Origin: Bondarzewia mesenterica
Taxonomy: Eukaryota; Basidiomycota; Agaricomycetes; Russulales; Bondarzewiaceae
Direction: 5' to 3'
Assembly: GCA_004802705.1 (NCBI GenBank)
Contig: SGPL01000173.1
Coordinates: 1-58,122, forward strand
DNA length: 58,122 nt
The translations under genes were made by a program, and so were the position numbers. Shown here piece after piece: positions 1-11,600 of the stretch (position 1 is its first letter; the number at the start of each line of letters is the position of its first letter). The notes beneath the pieces were generated by a model. The model did not search any database and was not told the origin of the DNA. It worked only from the letters and a program-made list of their open reading frames with translations.

Positions 1-454
1 GTATATCATCTTTTAATACTTTACTGTACATCTATCAACTTAGACTAAAAAAAAAATGATGAGTTGCAAGTGAGGATGGGGGGGGGTCAAAGTCGCGGAT
101 CAAGGACTGGGTCAACACTGTACGAGTTAGAAGAGAAATAAGAAGGTATATCGTGTTAATATGAGATGGCAGTGATATTAGCAAGGTGGTGGAATTGGCA
201 AAAAAAAAATCAAATAATCATAAATACGCCCAACGGTCTCTTTCCGGAGAGACGTTGCACGCGTGGTGCACGCAGGCGCGAGCCATTTCCATATACATGG
301 CAGCAAGATCGAATGTCGATAGACTGAGGAAACGTTGAGCTGCACTAGTTAGGAGAGCGCGCGTGCGATATCAGCAGGTGTCAATAAATCACGAAGACAA
401 ACAGATAGATGTGTAATGTGTACGTACAAACAGCGCTGCCTGAGAAAGCTCATT
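1..454. other. no gene seen
   Basis: I see no coding signal or structured RNA here. The stretch has short homopolymer runs (A8 near 49, G8 near 79). It lies downstream of the minus-strand gene that ends at 455. Confidence 0.5.
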
Positions 455-1356
455 TCAGTCATCGCCATCGCCGTTGTCTTCATCCTCACTCAATGATGCA
501 GCGCCTCCACTAGCCTCATCCTGCGCCTCATCAGCACTGCCTTCCGCTGACTTCTGCGACACAGCGACATCTTCAGCCTCTTCTTGTTCTTCATCATCCT
601 CGATCTCATTAATTGTCTGCAGTTCACCTTCACGACATCGACTCGCAGACGCGCTGTGACCACGGCCCTTCTTACTGTCCCACTTGCGCCGATTGTTAAC
701 AAACTGTTTTACAATCTCGATTGTGGCCCAGTCATTCACATAACGTTTCAGTTCTGGGATCTGCTCTCGGGCCTCAAGGGCGATTGATGTGAGTACTCAA
801 GCATCCGTGTGAAATTCGCTGAGACATGCGTACTGCTTTATACAGCTTGTTCCTCTTATCGTGACCCTGCTCCGTAAAGGTTTTATTAAAATCAAAGCCT
901 GCTTGGATAGAGAGTTCACGAAGCTGATGCTAATCCAGTATGTATCAGTACATTCTATAAATTTTTATCACGAGATGAGCTTACTTGTATGCTTTTGTAT
1001 TTTTGACGATCATCATCCATCTGCATCTTCTTGACAATGAACATTTTACCCTTGGGCTTTGGGATAAGCTCGTCAACGGCTTGCAGTTCGGCTTTTCGTT
1101 TCTCTTTTTCTGCCCGCTTAGCCTTTTTTCTTATAGCGGTCTTTCTCCTCTATGACTCAATAGTCAGCTCCATCACAAGAGGAACAAGGCGAGGTTCACC
1201 TTTCAGCCATTCCATGGCAGCTTGCATATCCTTCATCGTCATCTTCTTCGATGTCGGCTTGATCGCTTTTGGATTCGTCAGCGCGGACTGATTTTGATTT
1301 CCATCACGACTTTTCGAGGTAGCCTTCTGGACCTTGTGAGTACTTGTCAGTGCCAT
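455..1356 (-). CDS. uncharacterised multi-exon gene with acidic C-terminal tail; frame broken in an A-run
   Basis: I do not recognise the product. The start ATG is at 1356 and the stop at 455-457. The N-terminal exon encodes a basic, polar peptide. It is followed by a strongly charged KRAEKEKRK-type helix, a segment LIPKPKGKMFIVKK, and a 3' exon ending in a run of Glu, Asp and Ser. A candidate intron of about 50 nt has a GTGAAC donor, a CTGAC branch site and an ATAG acceptor near 1150-1200. After it the frame stays coherent only if one base is removed from the T6 run at 1124-1129. Another intron near 950-1000 joins the exon whose residues begin HQLRELSIQAG. The break is either an assembly indel or a real disabling mutation. 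The neighbour is a decayed transposase gene, so transposon-associated cargo is possible. No function can be assigned. Confidence 0.4.
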
Positions 1357-1741
1357 ATCTAAAATGAAAGCTAATTGTACAGCATGCAGCTAGATGGTGG
1401 ACTGAGGCGAAGGAAAGCTCAGAATGAGTGTAAGGCACCGGACGTTGACTTTGTATAAAATGAACTTGATACCAATGTTATCTGGTTGCTGACTTTGCCC
1501 AAAATCACTGTTGATTGCACACGTGATCGTAACATGAACACGTTTAACGTTGCACATGTCTACAGTTTCGCAAAATTACCAAGACAACCTCGCTCGACTT
1601 TCACTGCAAAGGAAGTCACCACTTTCATTTTTTATTTCTTCTACTTTATCTTGTGTCTCAGTAGCTTGCTCTGCTATGGCCCGCACTTGAGGTAAAGAAA
1701 ACAGGGCACCAACGAAGGCATTTTGTCTTTGTTGCAGACAA
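1357..1741. other. intergenic, no gene seen
   Basis: This is the divergent gap between the minus-strand gene starting at 1356 and the Tnp2 gene starting near 1742. I could not find a CACTA-type terminal inverted repeat in it. Confidence 0.4.
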
Positions 1742-4700
1742 ATGGTGCATCCCAGCACGAGACGCCGACATCAGCTGCTATTGGCAGCACCTCATGCATC
1801 AGGTGGTGCAGCACAGATGATAGCTCAGTATGGAAGAAATGTGCATCGGGCAAGACAGACAGAGCGAATAGCGCTTGCTGTGGTATCGGAGCGGGTGGTC
1901 AGCGGAGAGGTGGAGAGAGTTAACATTGTTAAAGGTATGTTGTAACACCTTCCATATCATCGTTAGCCTGCTGATACCATATCTTGCAACTGTAGATGTT
2001 GAACCTCCGCTTGAGCAAATTATAACTAGCTTCGAGCTGAGAGGAGAGGAATATAATTGTATGAATGTTGATAATTTTATGCATGGTGCGTAGTGATCAT
2101 CATAACTATTTTTCTCATTCTTTTCTGACTCCGTAGATGCAGATGTGCAAGATGCGTCATCTAGCTCAAAATCTGCCGTGCCTGCCATTCGATTGCCTAA
2201 TGCCACTGCCAACTCTATTAGTAGCGAGCGTGAGCATGACTACTGGCATACGGTATGCGCAGATGATGATAGCTCGAGTGAGGATGAATTCGATGGCTTA
2301 AGGCCATTTGATTCAGATTCAGATTCAGATGTGGAGGATTCATTCAGAGACCTAGCACCTGATGATCCCTTTTTATCTGCGATGGATCAACTAGGCGAGA
2401 ATTTTGAGCAAATGACTCAGATGAACCGTATGTGTATTCTTACCTACATATTGTTGAAGTCTAGCTAATATGGAAGCAGCCGATGATCTGAGCAATACAG
2501 ACAATGCTATTCTACGTCAATACTCTCTGAAGCTGCGATCTCATATGACGGACAAAGTTTATCGAGCTCTTCCATCAGCATTTCCTGACTCAATTGTTCC
2601 TTCTTTGGAATCTGCTCGCTCTCACATTGCTTGCCTTGCTGGTTTCAAGCTACAAATCTATGACTGCTGCATCAACTCGTGTTGCTGTTATACCGGGCCC
2701 CATGCATCCCTTGACATATGCCTATACTGCAAGGCACCCCGCTATGATGCACAAAAATGTGCACGTAAATGTTTCACTTATCTTCCCCTCATCCCTCGCC
2801 TCCAAGCATTTGCAGCTAGTCAGTCGATGGCTACCAGCATGTGCTATCGAGCATATGAGCATGAGCCTTCTCCGGGACAGGTTAGTGACATTTTTGATAG
2901 CAAACATTATCGGCGGCTTTGTCGATCTCGCGTAGTCATTGATAGCAAGGAACTCCCACATAATCATTTTTCTGACGCTCGAGACATTGCTCTGGGTCTT
3001 TCAACTGATGGATTTGCCCCCTTTCATCGACGCAAGACTACATGCTGGCCCCTTATCCTATTCAACTATAACCTCCCTCTCGAGATTCGGTTTCACATCG
3101 AACATATCCTTTCTCTCGGCGTTATTCCTAGACCGAAGAAGCCCCATGATTTCGATTCATTCCTTTGGCCTTTCATTGAAGAAATGATACAGCTTGTTAT
3201 TGGAGTACGTGCTTTTGATTCCCTATCACAATCACTCTTTGCGCTGCGTGCCTTCTTAATTCTCATTTTTGGTGATATTCTGGCCATTTCTGCCATAATC
3301 TGCATGAAGGGCCATAATGGGTGGTCTCCGTGTTGCATCTGTAAGATTGTCGGGCTTCGCATCCCTAATTCTCGAGCAACAATGCACTACGTTCCTCTTG
3401 ATCGATCTAATCATCCAGATGTTCATAATGACTCTAATGCAGTCCAAATCTACGATGCGCTGAACCTCCCTTTACGCACACACCAGGAGATATTACAGAT
3501 GGCTCATGAGGTCCAGTCTACTCCGACGATTACTGCGATGGCTGACCTTGCGAAGTGCTATGACATTAAAGGTGTATCCATTCTCTCGCACCTGTCGTCA
3601 ATCTCATTTTCGAAATCATTTCCATATGATTTCATGCATCTGATTTGGGAGAACACCATCAAGAATCTGATACTGCTGTGGACGGCCAGCTTCAAGAATC
3701 TTGATGAGGGCGTAGGTTCCTACCATTTGGAAAATTCTGTTTGGGAGGCAATCAGTGCTGTGACTGCCCTATCTGGGTCAATTATACCTGGTTGCTTTGG
3801 CGGAAGGGTATCAGACGTTGTGAAGGACAGAACTTCCATGACAGCTGATACTTGGTCCTTTTGGTCGCTATATATTGGACCTGTCCTTCTTTGTCGCAAG
3901 TTTCATGATGTTAAGTATTATAATCACTTCATAGCCCTCGTGAAGCTTTTGCATACATGCTTGCAGTTCACCATCACATCTGTAGAGATATCAGTCCTTC
4001 GTGAAGGTTTTGCCAAGTGGGTCCAGCGATTTGAAGAGTTCGTAATTTCTATTTTTGTTTGCAGATCACGGACGCTCAATTCTCGATGAAATCCATACAG
4101 ATTGTATTATCAGAAAGAACCGCAGCACATAGCAACCTGCCCAGTAACTATCCACGCGCTTCTGCATATTGCGGACAGCATTGAGGCCTGCGGACCAGTG
4201 TGGGCTTACTGGGCATTTCCCATGGAACGTTATTGTAGCCTGATACGACCGGCGATCAAAAGTCGCAAGCACCCATTCGCATCGCTCGACTGATACATTG
4301 TGAAACATGCGCAAATTGTCCAGATACGCTTGGTCTATAACCTGGATGATAGTATTGTGTCTCTTAGTTCACGGCGAAACACAACGGTTACAAGCCCGGG
4401 CATGTACAGCTTTCGACATCCAGATTGTGAGTTCATTTGCACGATTCTATCATCAGTCACTGCTGAACAGACTCCTTCTACACTATAGACAAGCACTGTA
4501 CACTACACCCCCCATGTCAACATTCCCCGCCTTCTGACACTATCCTCAACAAAATTACAAAGTGCCTTGCCACTCGCTTCAACAAGTCCAACAGAATTCA
4601 ACTCGTTAAGGAGTGTGTTCGGAAGTCGCACATTGAGGAGTGGGGCAAAGTTAGCATTGATGATGGCGATACAGTCTATTCCGTGGCCTTAAACATACTT

Positions 4701-5090
4701 AGTGAGGATAGACGTGATGCCACATACATTAGGGTCAGTTTTTCATCTTTCTGCTCGCATTCCTTCTAAAGCATCTCCAACTATGCATTCTTCACCCATA
4801 GTATGAGGCTCTTGTCGACAAGTTTGCCAGGAGTCAGACTAAGAAACTAATCTTTGAGCAGAAGACATTTTATGGTCGTCTTCAATGCATCTTCATCGTA
4901 ACGCTGCTGCAGTGCCTCAATCTCGGTCTCGAGCAACCGGAGATAGTTTTGCTTGCTGCAATAACATCATGCCATATTGAGGGCAATCACGGTCAGTTAG
5001 ACATTCATTACTATTCAACAGAGATGAAGACAGAGGAGTACCTCGATCTTGAGTGTGTACAATGTGTCGTCAGATGCATATGAGATGGGT
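1742..5090 (+). pseudogene. degenerate CACTA-type (Tnp2 family) transposase gene
   Basis: The central open stretch (2470-4089) reads as a Tnp2-type transposase. It has a Cys-rich start (CCINSCCCYTGPHASLDICLYC), the block LSTDGFAPFHRRKTTCWPLI followed by NLPLEIRF, the MKGHNGWSPCCIC cluster, and FPYDFMHLIWENTIKNL. Further 3', TIHALLHIADSIEACGP and FPMERYC continue the family, as do VYNLDD and, after an intron near 4734-4800, KTFYGRLQCIFIV. Upstream exons (from an ATG at 1742, and 2145-2430 with a DSDSDSD acidic patch) join through plausible short introns. The gene is broken: the frame is lost near 4040-4100 before the TIHALL block, and an in-frame TGA sits at about 4291 inside the conserved region. 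Members of this family move CACTA DNA transposons by cut-and-paste. No TIR pair was found, so element ends are unknown. Confidence 0.75.
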
Positions 5091-5282
5091 CACGGTGGGC
5101 CATCATAGATCGAAGTGGCTCCCTTTTATGAGCGCTCTATACCGGGGACTCTGCGGAGTAGTATGCGAGTGCGAGGTACTGCCAGCTGGGAATGTGGTGG
5201 ACTAGCGTGACCCCCAGCCATGTTGAAATGACGGGCGATGGATGTGGTGCNCCGCGCAGGTTGNAAAGAGACTCGNAAGCAG

Positions 5283-5460
5283 AAATCAACCTTGCTTGAG
5301 GTGAAATTAATAGATGAGATGTCGTAGCACTTACAAGGTTGATATTCACCAATGCATACATCCTCTGAGTGATTTTCACTTACAAATGGGGTGACAACGG
5401 GAAGGCNAAAATCCTCTCTTTTTCACCTTACAATAAATTCACCTAAATCAAGGTTGAATC
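5283..5460. repeat. imperfect palindrome of about 178 bp
   Basis: The arm at about 5285-5308 (TCAACCTTGCTTGAGGTGAA) matches the reverse complement of 5434-5457 (TCAACCTTGATTTAGGTGAA), with three differences in those 20 bases. The 125-bp centre is not obviously repetitive. It could be a small MITE or a fold-back remnant. Ambiguous bases lie nearby (5251-5276, 5407), so the assembly is uncertain here. Confidence 0.35.
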
Positions 5461-5585
5461 AGTAATACTACCATCATTCATAGTGAATCTTACCCGGAGA
5501 CGGTCTCATAGTGCCTATGGTGTGGGACACTTAGTCACCACTTAATTTAGACAGCGGTGAATTTTGTCTGGGCCAAATAGAGAAC

Positions 5586-5632
5586 TGCAGGGGTAACCCC
5601 CGGGGTACTGAAAGTCATACCCCCACCCTTAC
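5586..5632 (+). repeat. fragment of a hAT terminus
   Basis: The stretch begins CAGGGGT and contains CCGGGGTACTGAAAG, which resembles the terminal sequence of the hAT element at 13235 (CAGGGGTTTGAAGG, then GGTACTGAAGG). The preceding bases GAACTG are also shared with the flank of that end. It is probably a deletion derivative or a solo end of the same family, and it directly abuts the inverted repeat arm that follows. Confidence 0.4.
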
Positions 5633-5643
5633 CCTTCCAAACT

Positions 5644-5862
5644 ATGGCAAGCGGGAGTGATCTGCTCTAAAAGTGGTTGGGTTGATTCTGATTTTAGGTA
5701 CAGGATTCCTAAAACTGTGTTCAAGTGACTGGGATGACAGTTCAAGACATTGCATTTTGAGACATTGTGATTTGAATTCATGGTGACCAAGCCTCGTGCT
5801 GCCTCACGCGTTAAGCCTCGGTTTGTCATTGGTAAATAGATGTGTGTGATTTTATATAGTAC
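5644..5862 (+). repeat. inverted repeat arm A (219 bp)
   Basis: This arm pairs without gaps with the reverse complement of 8328-8546. By hand alignment 200 of 219 positions agree. Of the 19 differences 18 are transitions, including reciprocal CA versus TG pairs (for example at 5722-5723, 5784-5785 and 5805-5806) as expected if both came from CpG. It contains no credible ORF. It could be one terminus of a fold-back element or one of two inverted copies of a dispersed repeat. Confidence 0.8.
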
Positions 5863-8327
5863 ACTGCCATTCGGCACCGATCTCTTTTTGGCAGTCAGAC
5901 AGGGATCTACGGAAATCGCCGCCCTGAGCTCTTCCAGATTGGGCTCAGAGGTCTGTGAGATCCAAAATTGCCATATCGCTCGACCGTCGTCTGAGCGGGA
6001 TGTCCTTAGATCTCATCATTGACCTTGTAGTGTTCTTGTGAGAGAGATCAGATAGCATCATTAGGTGAGAACTGAGGGCAATCCAACTGTCCGTTGCCTG
6101 AGTCTTTTTTTATATCTCTCATAATGCTCTATTCAAGCACGCACAATAGCATGAAAAATAATGCATATAATGCAGATATCATTCAAACAAATCGTGTAAG
6201 TGCCATATGGGAGAAAAAAGACATTGGGTAGTAATAGCAAAAAGAATGAAGTCACAGGGTAACATGAAAAATCAGGGTTCAGTAGTCACTGTATCAAAGC
6301 GACACCCTCAGTATCAATGTGCCTATACTCAGTTTGATTGTTCTTAAGAATCTATTTGAAAACTCTGATAAAAAGAGCCTTTCGCAATGCAAGCCCACCA
6401 GGTGGCGGACCCGTACATTGACAAGCATGAGTGTGGTGTTTCTTGCTCTCAGGAAGCCCACGGGGTCCCATGGCCAGCAGCAACCAACAGTGCGTCAGGT
6501 TCCGTAACACCGCACTCGCACTCGGCATCCGTCGTGCACGCGTCGCTCGATGACCTGTCCCGTGCGAGCTCCCGTGAATATAAGCTGCACCAGTGGCCGT
6601 CCGTGTCACACCTCCTGCACTGCACTGATATGGACCCTGCTGATATGCTTGCGAAGGATGCTGTGGGGCATGGGAGGCTAGAGTTGGGTGGCAGAGTTGG
6701 ATGAAAGTAAATGTCAATGTGTTCCGTGTCCACAGCAGGATGGGGAATGAAGCTTACCATTGCACCCTTGACAGATAAAATGGGTACATGCTGGGTAGCA
6801 TGTTGTAAGTTATATTCATGGTGAGGGCATGACCTATTTTGCACTCATCTTGCACATAGGCTGTCACCATGCCCAGTCCTCGAATGTCGCAGTAAGAACA
6901 ACCATAATCAGTGAACAATTAGATTTGCCAATAACTCGCACCCAAGAACTCACTATGCTCAGTACATGAGTACTCTGAGGATGCTGAAGGGCGAAGCAGT
7001 AATGAGGACATCTGAAATGGAGATAATTAAGAGAAGGTGCTGAAAGGAGATGGAGGGTGAATGCAAGAGAGAGCAGGCTGACTTTGCAAAAATTTTAGCA
7101 GTAACACGATGACTCAGAAATAGCGCAACCTCACGCCACAGCATGCATTGAATGTTGAGGCCTTGAGGGTCGACGAGGGTTGAGTGTGGGGACTCTGTGT
7201 GATATTGACTATGAGAGCATAAGTAGCTCGTCAAAGTCTCACCTCAATCTCACTCCAAAAAGATCTGGACAAAGCCTTGCTATTCTCGGACATCGATTCT
7301 CATGGGACCTTTCTTTGATCTCCAACTCTGAGTGTCGGGCTGACCTCTTCCTAAAATGGCAGTGTACGCATGGTGTTAACGACTCTCATTTCATGGAATT
7401 TGTTCTTTTTCTTTTCATAAGGGTTAGGGCTCTCCCGGTGCCCGCATAAAAATTATGCAAGAGGCTGGTCAAGAATTCGTGACTTAAGGAAATAGGTTCC
7501 CACGACAAGCACAGGATGAAGTTGATTTACGTTGGAGTTCGAACTAGTGACATTACAAAGTGGCAAGAAATTTACGGCTAAGTTTGCTTCCTTTTGTAGT
7601 CTCTTCACCGGTTGACTGGTAATTTTTGATTACCAGTAAGTGAAGCAACAAGTCCAGTGCGACTTGTTGCACGTTCGCTCACATTCATCCCTCTTGCTAT
7701 GTTCTATATAATCTTTCCATCTTAACTCGTGACTGCAGTGCTGTTCGCACATTGGGGAGGCAGGACACTAGGCAGCAACTTGTGCTCACAGCGGAACAAA
7801 GTGCCTTTCACAACCTATGTGCCATCGCCTTGCGTGCATCCCATCTCGCTTCACTTGCCACTGGCCACCATGACGGTCATCTCTCACACCTGCTCAACAT
7901 CCCAATGAGTTCGATCGAGTCTAGCTGCTCCACGCTCAATGCACAACATCATGTCATCTCAAAAGTGTGTTGATTTTGGACAGTTTGACACAGCTTGACA
8001 AACAACGATGAAGTTGAGGCAGAAAAGGTGAGCGGGTCAATGCGCAAGTGAGCAGAGCCCCTTTTGCACATCCGGTGAGTTTCAAATATGTTGCACTACT
8101 TATTCAGCTCAAGCACGGTCCTGCTCCTTCCTAGTGCAAGATGGGGCTTTTCAGTCCCATCCAATTTCATCAACGCAGCAGTGTAGTGCACACTGCCGCT
8201 GCGGGCACAGCTGCAAGGTCCGAACAGTCAGTCAAGGGAGTATCACAGATGAACGATGCTGTGCAGCCTGAGAGACTATGACTACACAAATTTGCCTACC
8301 GTTCTTGCTCTAATCTAAACACCATGC
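5863..8327. other. 2.5-kb spacer between inverted arms; no recognised gene
   Basis: Several ORFs of 60-130 codons exist on both strands, the longest around 6350-6850. None shows a domain I recognise or a convincing exon chain. Two short hairpins stand next to each other at 7615-7670. If the arms are the ends of one element this would be its internal part, apparently non-autonomous. Confidence 0.4.
7615..7670. repeat. two adjacent perfect hairpins
   Basis: Hairpin 1 has ACTGGTAAT at 7615-7623 and ATTACCAGT at 7629-7637 with a 5-nt loop. Hairpin 2 has GCAACAAGTC at 7645-7654 and GACTTGTTGC at 7661-7670 with a 6-nt loop. The gap between them is 7 nt. The sequence does not end in CTRR, so a Helitron 3' end is not supported. 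Confidence 0.6.
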
Positions 8328-8546
8328 GTACTATACACAATCACACACATCTATTTACCAATGACAAACCGAGGCTTGACGTGCAAGGCAGCGTGAGGCT
8401 TGGTTGCCATGAATTCAAATCATAATGTCTCGAAATGCAATGTCTTGAACTGTCATCCCAGTCACTCAAACACAGTTTCAGGGGTCCTGTACCCAAAATC
8501 AGAATCAACCCAACCACTTTTAGAGCAGATCACTCCTGCTTGCCAT
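8328..8546 (-). repeat. inverted repeat arm B (219 bp)
   Basis: This is the partner of 5644-5862 in opposite orientation, the same length and about 91% identical. Its right edge is 22 bp from the CAGGGG terminus of the hAT element at 8569, just as arm A lies next to a CAGGGG fragment at 5586. The repeated association suggests a shared history of the repeat and the hAT ends. Confidence 0.8.
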
Positions 8547-8680
8547 ATAAAACCCCTACCCTTATACCCAGGGGTTTTAAGGGGTAAGGGTTTTTTCGGG
8601 GGTCTCGAGGGTCTCGAAGGGTCTCAAGGGTCATAAACCCCTAGGGGTATTCATACTCAAACATAGCCTAAATAAACAGT

Positions 8681-11600
8681 CTAATAAGCTTTTGGTATAC
8701 TATCCCATCCATTCTCTAACTCAGCCTCTTCCCCCTCAACATCTGGCAAAAGCACAACAGGCTTGATGTCCTGATCTTTGACCAAACCCATCAAGCTCCA
8801 TGAGCGTAAGCACAACAGGGCACGTGTTGTTTGTGCAGAAAGGTGGTTGCGAATATGAGAGAGAAGAAGCCTACCCTGGCTGAAAGTTCGTTCGACATCA
8901 ACGGACGTAGCTATTAATGATAAGAGTTCAGTTGATTATATCAAGGCAATAAATATTAAATTATACCTGATATCGTCAGATAATCAAGAGCCATTCGAGA
9001 CAAGCGAGGATACATTGCTCACTTTTCATGCCACCACTTCAGTGCATCCGTTACTGCCTCAGGATTCGTGCCAAGATACGAATCCAGCTCATCACGCAAC
9101 TCTGAACGTTTTGGGGCAGAGAGTGCAGGTAAGTTGTCGAAGATGTTTTTTGACGAGGTCTGCGCGCAAAAGAGAATTTGCATCAGCGACTATCAATATG
9201 CATATGCACGTCATTAAGGAATTGACTAACCTTGTAAACATCATCTACCTGTGTCTCTAAAGGATCGTCCTCATCTTCAGACGATACATGAACAGCATAT
9301 GAGCGATTAAACTCTGTGCAGACAATCCCTTTCACCGCCTCGATCCACTTGGGTTCCCAGTTTGCTCCTGTAAAATATGAGGTTTTGTGACGAGGATGTA
9401 AAACTAATATTGCGAATCAGTTAGCGATGACACAAAGAGAACAGCATCATGGATACTTACCCATCGCAATTCAATAAACTTCCGACCAATCTGTCATATT
9501 ATAATAGCAATTCAAGGTCTTCTTCGCAAGTGCGAGAGAGGCACAAATAGCAGGCGTGTACTCCTCACTTCTGAGAATGTTTGTGGCTAGCTCGTGATCA
9601 ATATGGTCCATGGCAGGGATGACAGTTGCGAGGTTGGGTGTGGAGCGAGAAAAAAACATTGTAGCATCCTTAAGGATCTAGTACAGGGTGAATATATGTT
9701 AGTGTATGACGTGGGTCACCAATGAGAATATGGGAGTTGTAAAGCATCTCATAAGCGTCGAAACGACGTTGAGGACAGTTTTGATGCAAACACATAGTGC
9801 TAGTGCTACGTGTCGTGCTCGCGACCCAAAACGTGAATAAATCCACACACAGTGATATGTGTGGGCATGTTTGTGGCACAATCATGCAGCGCCAGTGCTG
9901 CGTGTCGAGCAGGGCATGTTCATGGTGCAATCACACAGGGCTCATGCTGCATGTTGTGCTCGTGACCTGTGTGCGGTGCAATCACGCAGCACCAGTGCTG
10001 CGTGTTAAGCATGCGACCTGTGTGGTGAGCATGCGACCTGTGTAGGTGTAGTCATGGCACAAACACATAGTGCTCGTGCTGCGTGTCATGCTTGTGACCT
10101 GTGTATAGTGCAATCACACAGTGCCAGTGCTGCATGNNGAGCATGCGGACCTNTGTGGGNNNTNGTCATGGNNCAAACATGCAGCGCGTCATGCTGCGTG
10201 TCGTGCTCTGTGACCTGTGTGTAGCGCAATCACACAGCGCCGGTGCTGCATGTCAAGCATGCAACCTGTGTGGGCGTGGTCGTGGTGCAAACATGCAGCA
10301 CTCATGCTGCGTGTCATGCTCGCGACTTGTGTGCAGTGCCATTACGCAGCGCTGGTGCTGCGTGTTGAGCAGGGCATGTTTATGGTGCAATCACGCAGTG
10401 CTCATGCTGCATATCGTGCTCATGACCTGTGTGCAGTGCAATCACACAGTGTCAGTGCTGCGTGTTGAGCATGCGACCTGTGTGGTGAGCATGCGACCTG
10501 TGTGGGCATGGTCGTAGCGCAAACACATGAGCATGCGACCTGTGTGGGCATAGTCATGGCACAAACACACAGCACTCATGCTGCGTGTCATGCTCACGAC
10601 CTGTGTGCAGTGCAAACATGCAGTGCCAGTGCTGCGTGTTGAGCAGGGCATGTTCGTGGCATAATCATGCAGCGCTCGTGCTGCGTGTCATGCTCGCGAC
10701 CTGTCAACATGTTTCTATGTCCAAAATGCAGCGCTGGCAATGGATGTCGAGCGCGTGAGGCAGCGTGCGCATTTGCATGCTACAACATATTGAAATAAAA
10801 ATCCTCACCTTTAGAACGTCACACAGCTGTGCTGCAATCCTCCACTCGTCCTTCAAAAGCTCAAAGGAGCGCAAATCCATCTCCTGGTCTCCTGCAATTG
10901 CGTCGAGGGCCTTGCGATACTCGAGGGCAAACTGAAGCATGTCAAATGTTGAATTCCAGCATGTGGCAATGTCCCTGGGCATGAGACGCTGCTTGAGCCT
11001 GAGCTTGTTGAGGTGGTCGTACCAGCTGGGCAGGAGCTTGGTCGTTGAATGAATGATCTTATAAGCGAGTTTTCAGAGCTCAAATTGGAGTTAGCTGAGT
11101 TTCAATCTCAGAAGCAAATTTACTAACCTTCGCTAGGATGAGCTAGACAGGCATGATGCTTTCACACAGCACCTCATGCTCTTGCTGCGACAGCAGCTGC
11201 ATCTCATCCACCAAGCCCTCTATATCGTCGTTGTCCTCATTACCCGGCAATGCACCCAATTTAGCTTCAGTCACCACCTCTTCCAACTCCAACTCCGTGG
11301 CCAACTCCTAGAGGAGCCTTCAAGTGCCGGTGAGTGAATCATCAGTCTGTGCCTTACCTTTTGGCACATCAAACTATTTTAACAGGCTCTTTGCGACCAG
11401 GTTAACAATGTGCAAGAAGCATCGTGTCCGGTTTGCCTCACCAGGAAAATTGGGAAGGAGCGCGCTCAGCTCGGCAACTATAGTTTCATTGTTCGAGGTG
11501 TTGTCGCAGGTGATACTGAGTATCTGCCAGATGATATAGGTAAGTAAATTCACAGATATCAAATTGGATGTCAACTCACCTTGTCCTCGATGGCAAAGTC

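Noticed and set aside
474..659. Plus-strand Ser-rich ORF opposite the first gene
   Set aside because: It is the antisense shadow of the acidic Glu/Asp tail on the minus strand.
4500..4520. CACTACACC as a CACTA transposon terminus
   Set aside because: It lies within the Tnp2 coding remnant, with coding similarity continuing to about 5090, and no inverted partner was found.
7615..7670. Helitron 3' end
   Set aside because: No CTRR follows the hairpins, and no Rep/helicase coding sequence is present in the window.
10101..10517. A 138-codon ORF rich in Cys and Gln
   Set aside because: It runs through the minisatellite and repeats with the array; it also crosses ambiguous bases. It is an artefact of the tandem repeat.
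9790..10720. A CRISPR-like array
   Set aside because: Units are degenerate and contiguous, with no constant direct repeat separated by unique spacers. The array lies inside a eukaryotic intron.
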